NCBI RefSeq assembly: GCF_000720135.1
Contig: NZ_JOIU01000007.1
Coordinates: forward strand, 1 to 64,000
DNA: 64,000 bases
DNA from: Streptomyces sp. NRRL S-1022
Lineage (GTDB): Bacteria > Actinomycetota > Actinomycetes > Streptomycetales > Streptomycetaceae
Reading direction: 5' to 3'
In this document: positions 1-7,995 of the stretch, piece by piece
Position numbering within the stretch: position 1 is the stretch's first letter
Layout of the letters: each line of letters begins with the position of its first letter
Translations under genes and position numbers: made by a program
The notes under the pieces: model-generated
The model's input: only the letters and a program-made list of their open reading frames with translations
Database searches by the model: none
What the model was told of the DNA's origin: nothing

Positions 1-431
1 GCTGCGGACCGCGTCCGACAGCGGCGAGTAGGCGAACCAGCCGAAGTCGGCCGCGCCCTCGGGGGTGAGGAAGCCGCCCACCGCGATGGTCGAGCCGAAC
101 AGGTACAGCCAGTAGGCGAACATGTTCAGCCGCGGGAACGCCACGTCGGGCGCGCCGATCTGCAGCGGCATGATCCAGTTCGTGAAGCCGGCGAACAGCG
201 GCGTCGCGAACATCAGCAGCATGATCGTGCCGGTGCCGTGCATCGTGAACGCCTGGTTGAACTGCTCGTTCGACATGAACTGCAGACCCGGGCGGGCCAG
301 CTCGGCGCGCATCAGCAGCGCCATCACGCCGCCGATCAGGAAGAACGCGAACGAGGTGACCAGACCGGCAGCTCGTTCTCGTACGAGTCCTCAGCTGCGG
401 CGGCACCCTGGGGTTCGTTGAGGATGCTCAC
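1..431 (-). pseudogene. ctaD: Cytochrome c oxidase subunit I, 5' part, frameshifted by an internal deletion and cut by the window edge
   Basis: Subunit I of the aa3-type terminal oxidase carries heme a and the heme a3/CuB centre in the cytoplasmic membrane. The GTG start at 431 overlaps the ctaC stop by 4 bp (GTGA), which suggests translational coupling. The first residues ([20 protein letters not shown]) are typical of Streptomyces CtaD. From position 363 downward a second frame gives helix I ([20 protein letters not shown]), the heme-ligand region [15 protein letters not shown], and sequence continuing to the window edge. The segment that should join the two, with the conserved KWLTTTDHKTIGTLY stretch (about 25 residues), is absent and the frames do not match at about 363/364. 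The upstream frame stops at 336-338. The gene as given cannot make full-length subunit I. An assembly or sequencing error is as likely as a true mutation. The family identification is very sure. Confidence 0.85.
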
Positions 432-1390
432 AGTACGTTCGACTCCCGGTTCTTCTCGTGGCTCGTCTGCGCGATGCCGGCGGGAATGTAACCGGTCTGC
501 CCCTTCTTGGCGAGGTCCTGAAGATGCTTCTGGTAAGCCGCCGGGGAGACGACCTTCACGTTGAACAGCATCCGGGAGTGGTCGACGCCGCAGAGCTCCG
601 CGCACTTGCCCAGGAAGGTCCCCTCCTTGTTGGGGGTCACCTGGAACGCGTTGGTGTGGCCCGGGATGACGTCCTGCTTCATCAGGAACGGCACCACCCA
701 GAAGGAGTGGATGACGTCACGCGAGGTGAGGACGAAGCGGACCGTCTTGCCCTTGGGGAGCCAGAGCGTCGGACCGGGGTTGTTCGTCTGCGGGTTCCGC
801 GTGCCAGGGGTACCGACGTCGTAGACACCGCCGGCGTTCGCCGGGAAGTCCTTCTTGAACCGGGCCGGAATGGCGTCCAGGTTCCCGTCGGTCTTGGCGT
901 CGCCGGTGGAACCGGGGACGTTCTCGATGTAGTTGAAGCCCCAGCTCCACTGGAAGCCGACCACGTTGACCGTGACGTCCGGCTTCTTGTCGGTGAGGCT
1001 GAGCAGCTTCGACTCGTCCCGGGCCGTGAAGTAGAAGAGCACCGAGATGATGATGATCGGGACCACCGTGTACAGGGCCTCGATCGGCATGTTGTACCGA
1101 GTCTGCGGAGGAACCTCGACCTTGGTGCGGCTGCGCCGGTGGAAGAGGGCACTCCACAGGATCAGGCCCCACACCAGCACGCCGACGGCGAGCGCGGCAG
1201 CCCAGGAGCCCTGCCACAGGGAGAGGATCCGCGGAGCCTCTTCCGTGGTCGGGGTGGGCATGCCAAGGCGGGGGAAGTCCTTGTATGTGCAACCGGTTGC
1301 GGTCGCCAGGACCAGGCCCGCGGTCAGTGCCTGCAGCAGCTTCCGCCGCATCGGGCGCCGCGGCGAGCGGTCGGAGCCGTTGGGACTCAC
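428..1390 (-). CDS. ctaC: Cytochrome c oxidase subunit II (lipoprotein, CuA)
   Basis: Subunit II of the aa3 oxidase receives electrons from the cytochrome bcc complex at its CuA centre, on the outer face of the membrane. The 320-residue product begins with an Arg-rich segment and a lipobox (ATGC, Cys34). Two membrane helices follow at about residues 61-80 and 106-124, then the periplasm-like cupredoxin domain. The CuA motif CAELCGVDHSRM lies near residue 270. The start is GTG at 1390. The gene is the first visible member of a minus-strand ctaC-ctaD operon and overlaps ctaD by 4 bp. It is divergent from the cysteine desulfurase gene across a 281-bp gap that contains an inverted repeat at 1470-1498. 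Length and motifs are normal for actinobacteria. Confidence 0.97.
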   Translation of the reverse strand: MSPNGSDRSPRRPMRRKLLQALTAGLVLATATGCTYKDFPRLGMPTPTTEEAPRILSLWQGSWAAALAVGVLVWGLILWSALFHRRSRTKVEVPPQTRYNMPIEALYTVVPIIIISVLFYFTARDESKLLSLTDKKPDVTVNVVGFQWSWGFNYIENVPGSTGDAKTDGNLDAIPARFKKDFPANAGGVYDVGTPGTRNPQTNNPGPTLWLPKGKTVRFVLTSRDVIHSFWVVPFLMKQDVIPGHTNAFQVTPNKEGTFLGKCAELCGVDHSRMLFNVKVVSPAAYQKHLQDLAKKGQTGYIPAGIAQTSHEKNRESNVL

Positions 1391-1469
1391 GTAGCGCCTT
1401 CCCGAGAGTCTCGCCCGCGCGGTTGGCTGCGGCCTTCTCGCTGGTCGGTCGCCGCCCTGCGTCGGGCAG

Positions 1470-1498
1470 GGGTTTGGATGTTTATGCGGACCAAACCC
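1470..1498. promoter_or_regulatory. Inverted repeat between ctaC and the cysteine desulfurase gene (possible operator)
   Basis: GGGTTTGG at 1470-1477 is matched by CCAAACCC at 1491-1498 across a 13-bp spacer. It lies in the 281-bp divergent intergenic region (1391-1671), about 80 bp upstream of the ctaC start. Position and symmetry suit a dimeric regulator, but no known consensus is recognised. Confidence 0.35.
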
Positions 1499-1671
1499 TA
1501 GCCCACCCTCTCCGAGGGTTCGCGAGGAGGGGTGCCTACTGGGTGGGGTGGTTCGCTGGATTGGCGGCTGCGGGTCCGTTGTGGCTGGTCGCGCCCCTGG
1601 CCGGAGCCCCTGATGCCACCGCCCAGCGCCCCTTCGGGACGCTGCCCGTACCGGCGGTTTAGCGTTGCCGT

Positions 1672-3048
1672 ATGGCCTACTTCGACGCTGCCTCCGCCGC
1701 TCCTCTCCATCCCGTCGCCCGCCAGGCGTTGTTGGCCTCTCTGGATGACGGATGGGCCGATCCGGCCCGGCTCCACCGGGAGGGACGCAAGGCGCGGATG
1801 CTGCTGGACGCCGCTCGGGAGGCGGCGGCGGAGGCGGTCGGGTGCCGGGCGGACGAGGTGGTGTTCACGTCGTCCGGGACGCGGGCCGTGCACACGGGTG
1901 TCGCCGGGGTGCTGGCCGGGCGGCGGCGGGTCGGACGCCACCTGATCGTGTCTGCGGTCGAACACTCCTCCGTACTCCATTCGGCGGAGGCGTTCGAGGC
2001 CGAGGGCGGCTCCGTCACCCGGGTGACGGTCGGCCGGGCCGGGGCCGTCGATCCGTCCGGGTACACGGCCGCGCTCCGCCCGGACACCGCGCTGGCCTGC
2101 CTCCAGTCGGCCAACCACGAGGTGGGGACCGTGCAGCCGGTGGCCGAGGTGGCCGGGGCGTGCCGGGCGGCCGGGGTGCCGCTGCTGGTGGACGCGGCGC
2201 AGTCGCTGGGCTGGGGCCCGGTGGAGGGCGACTGGTCGCTGCTGACGGCCGGCGCCCAGAAGTGGGGCGGGCCCGCGGGGGTCGGGCTGCTCGTCGTCCG
2301 CAAGGGGGTGCGGTTCGCCGCGCAAGGGCCGGTGGACGAGCGGGAGTCGGGCCGGGCACCCGGGTTCGTGAACATCCCGGCGATCGTCGCGGCCGTGGCC
2401 TCGCTGCGCGCCGTACGGGCGGAGGCGGCCCAGGAGGCGGTACGGCTGCGGGAGCTGACGGCGCGGATCCGGGCGCGGGTGCCGGAGCTGGTGGCGGACG
2501 TGGAGGTGGTCGGCGACGCCGAGCGGCGGCTGCCCGGGATCGTCACCTTCTCGTGCCTGTACGTCGACGGCGAGGCCCTGCTGCACGAGCTGGACCGGGC
2601 CGGCTTCTCGGTCTCCTCCGGCTCCTCCTGCACCAGCAGCACGCTGACGCCCAGCCATGTGCTGAAGGCGATGGGGGTGCTGAGCGAGGGCAACGTCCGG
2701 GTCTCGCTGCCGCCCGGTACGGCGGAGGCCGACGTGGAACGGTTCCTGGAGGTGCTGCCCGGGGCGGTGGCCGGGGTGCGCGAGAAGCTGGGCGCGCCCG
2801 TGCCGGTCACCCAGGGCGGCCCGCAGGAGCTGCTCGTCGACTCCCTCGGCAAGCGCTGCCCGATCCCCGTCATCGAGCTGGCCAAGGTCTTCGCCCAGGT
2901 CCCCGTGGGCGGCACCGTCCGGGTCCTCTCCGACGACGAGGCGGCCCGTCTGGACATCCCGGCCTGGTGCGAGATGCGGGGCCAGGAGTACGTCGGAGAG
3001 GAGCCGGCGGAGAGGGGAACGGCGTACGTGGTGCGCCGGGCCGGCTGA
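1672..3048 (+). CDS. Cysteine desulfurase fused to a C-terminal TusA-like sulfur-carrier domain
   Basis: This PLP enzyme removes sulfur from cysteine as a persulfide for Fe-S clusters or thio-cofactors. Residues 1-370 form the NifS/IscS-type aminotransferase class V fold. The PLP lysine lies in LLTAGAQKWGG (Lys197), the cofactor-binding His/Asp lie in the VDAAQ region, and the persulfide Cys lies in SSGSSCTSS (Cys320). Residues about 385-458 are a TusA/SirA-like domain with the motif DSLGKRCPIP (Cys396). The fused partner could take the persulfide directly from Cys320. The ATG has no Shine-Dalgarno sequence, but TAGCGT lies at 1660-1665, six bases upstream, so the mRNA may be leaderless. The gene converges on the kinase gene. 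Downstream users in the window would include ErpA, NadA and LipA, but that link is inference. Confidence 0.9.
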   Translation: MAYFDAASAAPLHPVARQALLASLDDGWADPARLHREGRKARMLLDAAREAAAEAVGCRADEVVFTSSGTRAVHTGVAGVLAGRRRVGRHLIVSAVEHSSVLHSAEAFEAEGGSVTRVTVGRAGAVDPSGYTAALRPDTALACLQSANHEVGTVQPVAEVAGACRAAGVPLLVDAAQSLGWGPVEGDWSLLTAGAQKWGGPAGVGLLVVRKGVRFAAQGPVDERESGRAPGFVNIPAIVAAVASLRAVRAEAAQEAVRLRELTARIRARVPELVADVEVVGDAERRLPGIVTFSCLYVDGEALLHELDRAGFSVSSGSSCTSSTLTPSHVLKAMGVLSEGNVRVSLPPGTAEADVERFLEVLPGAVAGVREKLGAPVPVTQGGPQELLVDSLGKRCPIPVIELAKVFAQVPVGGTVRVLSDDEAARLDIPAWCEMRGQEYVGEEPAERGTAYVVRRAG

Positions 3049-3055
3049 GGGGGTT

Positions 3056-3076
3056 CCGGGGGGCGCCGGCCCCCGG
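3056..3076. terminator. Hairpin between convergent genes
   Basis: CCGGGGG (3056-3062) pairs with CCCCCGG (3070-3076) over a 7-base loop. It sits in the 45-bp gap between the stop codons of the desulfurase and kinase genes and could end transcription from both sides. There is no T tract, as is usual in Streptomyces. Confidence 0.5.
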
Positions 3077-3093
3077 ACGACCCCGCGCCGGCC

Positions 3094-4068
3094 TCAGCTC
3101 AGGTGGGCCCGGACTTCCTGCCCGGCCTCGTCGCCGTACGCCTTCACGAACCGCTCCATGAAGTGCCCCCGCCGCAGCTGGTACTCCTGCGTCCCGACGG
3201 TCTCGATGACCAGCGTGGCGAGCATGCAGCCCACCTGGGCCGCGCGCTGCAGGGACACGCCCCAGGCCAGGGCCGACAGGAATCCCGCGCGGAAGGCGTC
3301 GCCGACACCCGTGGGGTCGGCCTTGCGCTCCTCCTCCGGGCAGCCGACCTCGATCGGGTCCTCGCCGGTGCGCTCGATGCGTACGCCGCGCGAGCCGAGC
3401 GTGGTGACCCGGTGGCCGACCTTGGCGAGGATCTCCTCGTCGCTCCAGCCGGTCTTGGACTCGATGAGGCCCTTCTCGTACTCGTTGGAGAAGAGGTACG
3501 TCGCCCCGTCCAGCAGTATCCGGATCTCCTCGCCCTCCATGCGGGCGATCTGCTGGGAGAAGTCCGCGGCGAAGGGGATGGAGCGGGAGCGGCACTCCTC
3601 GGTGTGGCGGAGCATCGCCTCGGGGTCGTCGGCGCCGATGAGGACCAGGTCGAGGCCGCCCACGCGGTCCGCCACGGTCTTCAGCTCGATCAGGCGGGCC
3701 TCGCTCATGGCGCCGGTGTAGAAGGAGCCGATCTGGTTGTGGTCGGAGTCCGTCGTGCACACGAAGCGCGCGGTGTGCAGGGTCTCGGAGATGCGGACCG
3801 ATTCGGTGTCGACGCCGTGCCGGTCGAGCCAGGCCCGGTACTCGTCGAAATCGAAGCCGGCGGCGCCGACCAGGATCGGGCCGGTGCCGAGCTGGCCCAT
3901 GCCGAAGGCGATGTTGGCGCCGACGCCGCCGCGGCGCACGTCGAGGTTGTCGACCAGGAAGGAGAGCGAAACCGTGTGCAGCTGGTCCGCGACGAACTGG
4001 TCGGCGAAGCGGCCGGGGAAGGTCATGAGGTGGTCGGTGGCGATGGAGCCGGTGACTGCGATGCGCAC
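3094..4068 (-). CDS. PfkB-family carbohydrate/nucleoside kinase
   Basis: This cytoplasmic ATP-dependent kinase of the ribokinase superfamily has 324 residues. It begins MRIAVTGSIATDHLMTFPG and carries the N-terminal PfkB signature near GGVGANIAFGMGQLG (residues ~47-61). The C-terminal signature with the catalytic base is in DPTGVGDAFRAGFLSALAWG (residues ~260-280). The substrate cannot be read from the sequence. Adenosine kinase-like and fructokinase-like members share this layout. The reading frame stays open far upstream, but I chose GTG at 4068 because AGGAG precedes it at the right distance and the residues before it show no family resemblance. It is convergent with the desulfurase gene. 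Confidence 0.88.
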   Translation of the reverse strand: MRIAVTGSIATDHLMTFPGRFADQFVADQLHTVSLSFLVDNLDVRRGGVGANIAFGMGQLGTGPILVGAAGFDFDEYRAWLDRHGVDTESVRISETLHTARFVCTTDSDHNQIGSFYTGAMSEARLIELKTVADRVGGLDLVLIGADDPEAMLRHTEECRSRSIPFAADFSQQIARMEGEEIRILLDGATYLFSNEYEKGLIESKTGWSDEEILAKVGHRVTTLGSRGVRIERTGEDPIEVGCPEEERKADPTGVGDAFRAGFLSALAWGVSLQRAAQVGCMLATLVIETVGTQEYQLRRGHFMERFVKAYGDEAGQEVRAHLS

Positions 4069-4185
4069 GGCGGCATTCTCCTGCGGGAGGCGGGATTGAC
4101 AGTTCACGCTACCCGGTCCGGAGCCGCCACTGAAGCTGACAAAACTACCCGATAGTAGCCCTTTCTCCGCAGCCTCCGCCGTGCC

Positions 4186-4191
4186 TACGGT
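4186..4191 (+). promoter_or_regulatory. Candidate -10 box for a leaderless transcript
   Basis: TACGGT ends six bases before the ATG at 4198 and no ribosome-binding site is present. This arrangement puts the transcription start at or next to the start codon. No convincing -35 is seen. Confidence 0.35.
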
Positions 4192-4197
4192 TCGGTC

Positions 4198-4407
4198 ATG
4201 ACGAACCTCAAGGTCACCTCCACCGCCCTGGCCGATCTCGACGGCGGCCTCGCCGCGCTGCGCGGCGACTGCGCCCGGATGGCCCCGCACTGGGAGGTCC
4301 CGGAGCACGCCGCGTCCCGGCCGGTGCCGCCGTCCCTCATCCACGGCGTGGACGTGCCGGTGCGCTCGGCCCGACTGCTGGACGCGATGTCCGACTACGG
4401 CGACTGA
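4198..4407 (+). CDS. Small hypothetical protein
   Basis: This 69-residue soluble protein (starts MTNLKVTSTALADLDGGL, ends AMSDYGD) has no recognised domain, signal peptide or membrane segment. Third-position G/C bias is strong in this frame, which supports coding. The start lacks a Shine-Dalgarno sequence but has a -10-like box six bases upstream. It lies between the divergent kinase gene and a secreted-protein gene 100 bp downstream. Its function is unknown. Confidence 0.6.
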   Translation: MTNLKVTSTALADLDGGLAALRGDCARMAPHWEVPEHAASRPVPPSLIHGVDVPVRSARLLDAMSDYGD

Positions 4408-4507
4408 CCCCGGGGCGCACGCCCGGGAACCGTACGCTCCCTTCCCGCGTCCCATCGCCGTCCCCCGCAGCCGGGGATGCGGGACACGAGCAGTGAGGAG
4501 CGATGCG

Positions 4508-6031
4508 GTGAACACCGAGCGGCCTGAGAACTCCGAAGCTCCCGAAGGGGCGGAACCCGGGCGGGCGAGCGGCCGGCGCCCCACCGCCGTGATCGTCACC
4601 GTCGCCACCGCGGCCGTCCTGGTGATCGGCGGCGGTGGCGCCTACCTCGCCGCGGGCAGCGGCACGGACGGCCGTACGGGCGACTCGGCCGCCCCCGGCG
4701 CGGCCGGCGGCACTCCCCCGCCCCTCACTCTGGACGGCTGGGAGCACTCCGGCACCGGCGGGATCGCGCCCGGTGAGCCGGACCCGTACGGCACCCGGTA
4801 CGTGGTGCGGGGCGACCTGCCGGACGGCCCCGGCGCGGCACCGGTGTACGAGCCGCGGGGCGAGGTCGGCCGGGCCCGGGTGGTCCGGCTGGCGAAGGCG
4901 CTCGGGATCGACGGGACGCCGGTGGCCGAGGGCCGCAGCTGGCGGATCGGCGGCCGGGACGGCTCCGGACCCAGCCTGACGGTGAACCGCGACGCGCCGG
5001 GCAGCTGGAGCTTCGACCGGTACGCGCCCGGCACGGACAACTGCCGGAAGGTGACCGTCTGCACGCAGGACCCGGGCGCTCCGGCGGGCGCCCCGGTGAG
5101 CGTGGCGGAGGCCGAGAAGGCGGCGGCGCCGGTGCTGGAGGCGGTGGGATCGGCCGGTGCGGAACTCGACGCGAGCCAGGTGATGGGCGCGCAGCGGGTG
5201 GTGAACGCCGATCCGGTGGTCGGCGGGCTGCCCACCTACGGCTGGACGACCGGCCTGACCGTGGACCGCAAGGGCGAGCTGGTCGGCGGCCACGGGCTGC
5301 TCGCCGCGCCGGTGAAGGGCGACACGTACCCCGTGCTGAGCGCGCGGAAGACGGTGGACCTGATGAACCGGACGGTGAAGGGCGATCACCGGATGGGGAT
5401 CGGCGGGTGCGCCAGCCCGGTGCCGCTGAAGGACCGGCTGGAGCAGCCGTGCGGCGCGTCCCCGGGGTCGGCCGAGCCGTCGGCCGGCACGGGGACGGAC
5501 GGCGGCACGGAGACGGGCGCCGGCACGGTCACGGTCGAGAAGGCGGTGTTCGGGCTGGCCGCGCACTCCGTCGGCGGCCGGCAGACGCTGGTGCCGTCCT
5601 GGCTGTTCCAGGTGCGGGGGTCCACGGCGGAGGACGCGTTCACGGTGACGTACCCGGCCGTCGACCCGAAGTACCTGGCGTCGGCGTCCCCGTCCGCGTC
5701 CTCGCCGCCCTCCCCGGCACCCGGGAAGAGCCGTGGCGTGCGGGTGGAGGCCTACACGGCCGACGGGCGGACGCTGAACCTGCGCTTCTCCGGCGGGGTC
5801 TGCGCCGACTACAAGACGTCGGCCCGGGAGAGCGGCGGCCGGGTGACGGTGACGGTCACCGAGAAGCCCTGGCCGGACCGGGTGTGCATCCTGATCGCGA
5901 AGAGTTACGTGAAGACAGTGACGCTGCACGCGCCGCTGGACGGGCGGACGGTGGTCGGCACGGACGGCAGGCCGGTCCCGAAGGCGAAGCCGGGCTCGCT
6001 GCGACCGGACGCGTCGGCGCGGCCGCGCTAG
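4508..6031 (+). CDS. Secreted or membrane-anchored hypothetical protein
   Basis: This 507-residue protein has a short cytoplasmic N-terminus, one hydrophobic segment at about residues 26-50 (TAVIVTVATAAVLVIGGGGA) and a long extracytoplasmic part. It has no catalytic motif that I recognise. The outer part contains paired cysteines (for example DNCRKVTVC) and Gly/Thr/Ser/Pro-rich linkers near residues 320-345 and 395-410. GTG at 4508 is chosen because GAGGAG lies seven bases upstream. A GTG at 4493 in the same frame is possible but has no ribosome-binding site. Similar large proteins with one membrane segment are common in Streptomyces. Function is unknown. Confidence 0.85.
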   Translation: MNTERPENSEAPEGAEPGRASGRRPTAVIVTVATAAVLVIGGGGAYLAAGSGTDGRTGDSAAPGAAGGTPPPLTLDGWEHSGTGGIAPGEPDPYGTRYVVRGDLPDGPGAAPVYEPRGEVGRARVVRLAKALGIDGTPVAEGRSWRIGGRDGSGPSLTVNRDAPGSWSFDRYAPGTDNCRKVTVCTQDPGAPAGAPVSVAEAEKAAAPVLEAVGSAGAELDASQVMGAQRVVNADPVVGGLPTYGWTTGLTVDRKGELVGGHGLLAAPVKGDTYPVLSARKTVDLMNRTVKGDHRMGIGGCASPVPLKDRLEQPCGASPGSAEPSAGTGTDGGTETGAGTVTVEKAVFGLAAHSVGGRQTLVPSWLFQVRGSTAEDAFTVTYPAVDPKYLASASPSASSPPSPAPGKSRGVRVEAYTADGRTLNLRFSGGVCADYKTSARESGGRVTVTVTEKPWPDRVCILIAKSYVKTVTLHAPLDGRTVVGTDGRPVPKAKPGSLRPDASARPR

Positions 6032-6067
6032 GCGGGAGCCCGGGCGCGGGCACGCGCCGGACACGAA

Positions 6068-6098
6068 AGGCGGCGGCCCCCGGAAGGGACCGCCGCCT
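6068..6098. terminator. Bidirectional hairpin terminator
   Basis: AGGCGGCGG (6068-6076) pairs perfectly with CCGCCGCCT (6090-6098). It lies between the convergent stop codons at 6031 and 6136. Confidence 0.6.
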
Positions 6099-6135
6099 CT
6101 GCTGCCTTCTCCGGCCCGTGCGGGCCGGTGCCGGC

Positions 6136-6492
6136 TCAGCTGAAGGAGTCGCCGCAGGCGCAGGAACCGGTGGCGTTCGGGTTGTCGATCGTGAAGCCCT
6201 GCTTCTCGATGGTGTCCACGAAGTCGACGGTGGCGCCGCCCAGGTACGGAGCGCTCATCCGGTCCGTGACGACCTTGACGCCGCCGAAGTCCTTCACGAC
6301 GTCGCCGTCGAGCGAGCGCTCGTCGAAGAAGAGCTGGTAGCGCAGGCCGGAGCAGCCGCCGGGCTGGACGGCGACGCGCAGCGCGAGGTCGTCGCGGCCT
6401 TCCTGGTCGAGCAGGGCCTTCACCTTGGCCGCGGCGGCGTCGGTCAGGATGATGCCGTCGGTGACGGTGGTGGTCTCGTCCGATACGGACAT
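6136..6492 (-). CDS. erpA: Iron-sulfur cluster insertion protein, ErpA/IscA (HesB) family
   Basis: This A-type Fe-S carrier delivers clusters to apo-enzymes in the cytoplasm. The 118-residue protein has the three family cysteines, in GGCSGLRY (Cys47) and the terminal pair SCACGDSF. Its core domain runs from about residue 14 to the end. It is divergent from nadA, whose product is a [4Fe-4S] enzyme, so NadA is a plausible client; that is inference from position. The erpA symbol is used in the family sense. Streptomyces usually has one such gene outside its suf operon. The shared upstream region carries a long inverted repeat at 6659-6702. Confidence 0.92.
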   Translation of the reverse strand: MSVSDETTTVTDGIILTDAAAAKVKALLDQEGRDDLALRVAVQPGGCSGLRYQLFFDERSLDGDVVKDFGGVKVVTDRMSAPYLGGATVDFVDTIEKQGFTIDNPNATGSCACGDSFS

Positions 6493-6658
6493 CTACATCT
6501 CTCCCGGGTTGTACGGAGACTGCTTGCCGACGAGTGCAACCGGCGCTTCCGCGGATTCATTCCGGGCCGGGCATTCGCGTGGTCGCGTTTTCCTTGCCTC
6601 CTCATGCTCGCACATGCCCGGGAACGCGGACAGGCGCCCGAAGAGGGACCCGGCGGGA

Positions 6659-6702
6659 TTCACGTCACATCGACGCTATCGCCATCGTCAAAGTGACGTG
6701 AA
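6659..6702. promoter_or_regulatory. 10-bp inverted repeat spanning the nadA promoter (candidate operator)
   Basis: TTCACGTCAC (6659-6668) and GTGACGTGAA (6693-6702) are perfect inverted copies separated by 24 bp. The repeat sits in the erpA-nadA divergent region and brackets the candidate -35 of nadA. Two half-sites of this kind could bind a repressor of NAD synthesis or an Fe-S-related regulator, but I do not recognise the motif. Confidence 0.45.
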
Positions 6703-6713
6703 CCGGATATGAT
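6685..6713 (+). promoter_or_regulatory. Candidate nadA promoter
   Basis: TCGTCA (6685-6690) and TATGAT (6708-6713) are separated by 17 bp and resemble a vegetative sigma promoter. The start codon of nadA follows about 42 bp downstream of the -10. The adjacent AT-rich stretch is unusual for this genome. Confidence 0.5.
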
Positions 6714-6754
6714 AGATAGCGTCAGTTAGACGAAAAGTAGAAAGGGTGCGTGTC

Positions 6755-7939
6755 GTGACCACCGCCCAGACCCCGGAGCTCGACGTACAGCCGACTCCGC
6801 TCGCCCTGCTGCTGCTCGGCCGCGAGGCCGACCCGAAGAGCGAGCGGGGCGTCGAGTGTCCCGGTGACCTGCCGTCGCCGTCCGACCCCGGCCTGGTCGA
6901 GCGGGCCCGCGCCGCCAAGGAGAAGCTCGGCGACAAGGTCTTCGTGCTCGGCCACCACTACCAGCGCGACGAGGTCATCCAGTTCGCCGATGTCACGGGC
7001 GACTCCTTCAAGCTGGCCCGGGACGCGGCGGCGCGCCCGGAGGCCGAGTACATCGTCTTCTGCGGTGTGCACTTCATGGCCGAGTCGGCGGACATCCTGA
7101 CCTCCGACGACCAGAAGGTCGTCCTGCCCGACCTCGCCGCCGGCTGCTCCATGGCCGACATGGCGACGGCCGAACAGGTCGCCGAGTGCTGGGACGTGCT
7201 GACCGAGGCGGGCATCGCCGAGCAGGTGGTCCCGGTGTCGTACATGAACTCCTCGGCCGACATCAAGGCGTTCACCGGCAAGCACGGCGGCACGATCTGC
7301 ACCTCCTCCAACGCCAAGCGCGCCCTCGACTGGGCCTTCGAGCAGGGTGAGAAGGTCCTCTTCCTGCCGGACCAGCACCTGGGCCGCAACACCGCCGTCC
7401 GTGACATGGGGATGTCCCTGGACGACTGCGTGGTCTACAACCCGCACAAGCCGAACGGCGGGCTGACCGCCGAGGAGCTGCGCGCCGCGAAGATGATCCT
7501 GTGGCGCGGCCACTGCTCGGTCCACGGCCGCTTCAGCCTGGACTCGGTGAACGACGTGCGCGCGCGCATCCCCGGCGTGAACGTGCTGGTCCACCCGGAG
7601 TGCAAGCACGAGGTCGTGGCGGCGGCGGACTACGTCGGTTCGACCGAGTACATCATCAAGGCGCTGGAGGCCGCCCCGGCCGGTTCCAAGTGGGCCATCG
7701 GCACCGAGCTGAACCTGGTCCGCCGGCTGGCGAACCGTTTCGCCCCCGAGGGCAAGGAGATCGTCTTCCTCGACAAGACCGTCTGCTTCTGCTCGACCAT
7801 GAACCGCATCGACCTGCCCCACCTGGTCTGGGCCCTGGAGTCCCTGGCCGAGGGCAACCTGGTCAACCGCATCGAGGTCGACAAGGAGACGGAGGCGTTC
7901 GCCAAGCTGGCCCTGGAGCGGATGCTGGCGCTTCCGTAG
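6755..7939 (+). CDS. nadA: Quinolinate synthase
   Basis: NadA condenses iminoaspartate with dihydroxyacetone phosphate to give quinolinate in de novo NAD synthesis. It is a cytoplasmic [4Fe-4S] enzyme. The 394-residue product has the family motifs GHHYQRDEVIQFAD near residue 67, the cluster cysteines in VFCGVHFMAE, HPECKHE and VCFCSTMN, and YNPHKPNGG between them. GTG at 6755 is chosen because AAAGGG precedes it by about nine bases and MTTAQ is the expected N-terminus. A GTG at 6746 is also in frame. No nadB or nadC follows directly. A perfect 38-bp palindrome lies just after the stop. Confidence 0.96.
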   Translation: MTTAQTPELDVQPTPLALLLLGREADPKSERGVECPGDLPSPSDPGLVERARAAKEKLGDKVFVLGHHYQRDEVIQFADVTGDSFKLARDAAARPEAEYIVFCGVHFMAESADILTSDDQKVVLPDLAAGCSMADMATAEQVAECWDVLTEAGIAEQVVPVSYMNSSADIKAFTGKHGGTICTSSNAKRALDWAFEQGEKVLFLPDQHLGRNTAVRDMGMSLDDCVVYNPHKPNGGLTAEELRAAKMILWRGHCSVHGRFSLDSVNDVRARIPGVNVLVHPECKHEVVAAADYVGSTEYIIKALEAAPAGSKWAIGTELNLVRRLANRFAPEGKEIVFLDKTVCFCSTMNRIDLPHLVWALESLAEGNLVNRIEVDKETEAFAKLALERMLALP

Positions 7940-7957
7940 CCGTACCCGTCCGGCGGA

Positions 7958-7995
7958 AACCGGCGCCGGCGTGCCCGGGCACGCCGGCGCCGGTT
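7958..7995. terminator. Perfect 38-bp palindrome after nadA
   Basis: The two 19-bp arms (7958-7976 and 7977-7995) are exact reverse complements with no spacer. The element starts 18 bases after the nadA stop and would fold into a very stable hairpin in either transcript. A terminator is most likely, but such perfect symmetry could also mark a protein-binding site. Confidence 0.6.

Noticed and set aside
336..431. Programmed frameshift in ctaD
   Set aside because: No slippery sequence is visible, and conserved residues are physically absent, which frameshifting cannot restore.
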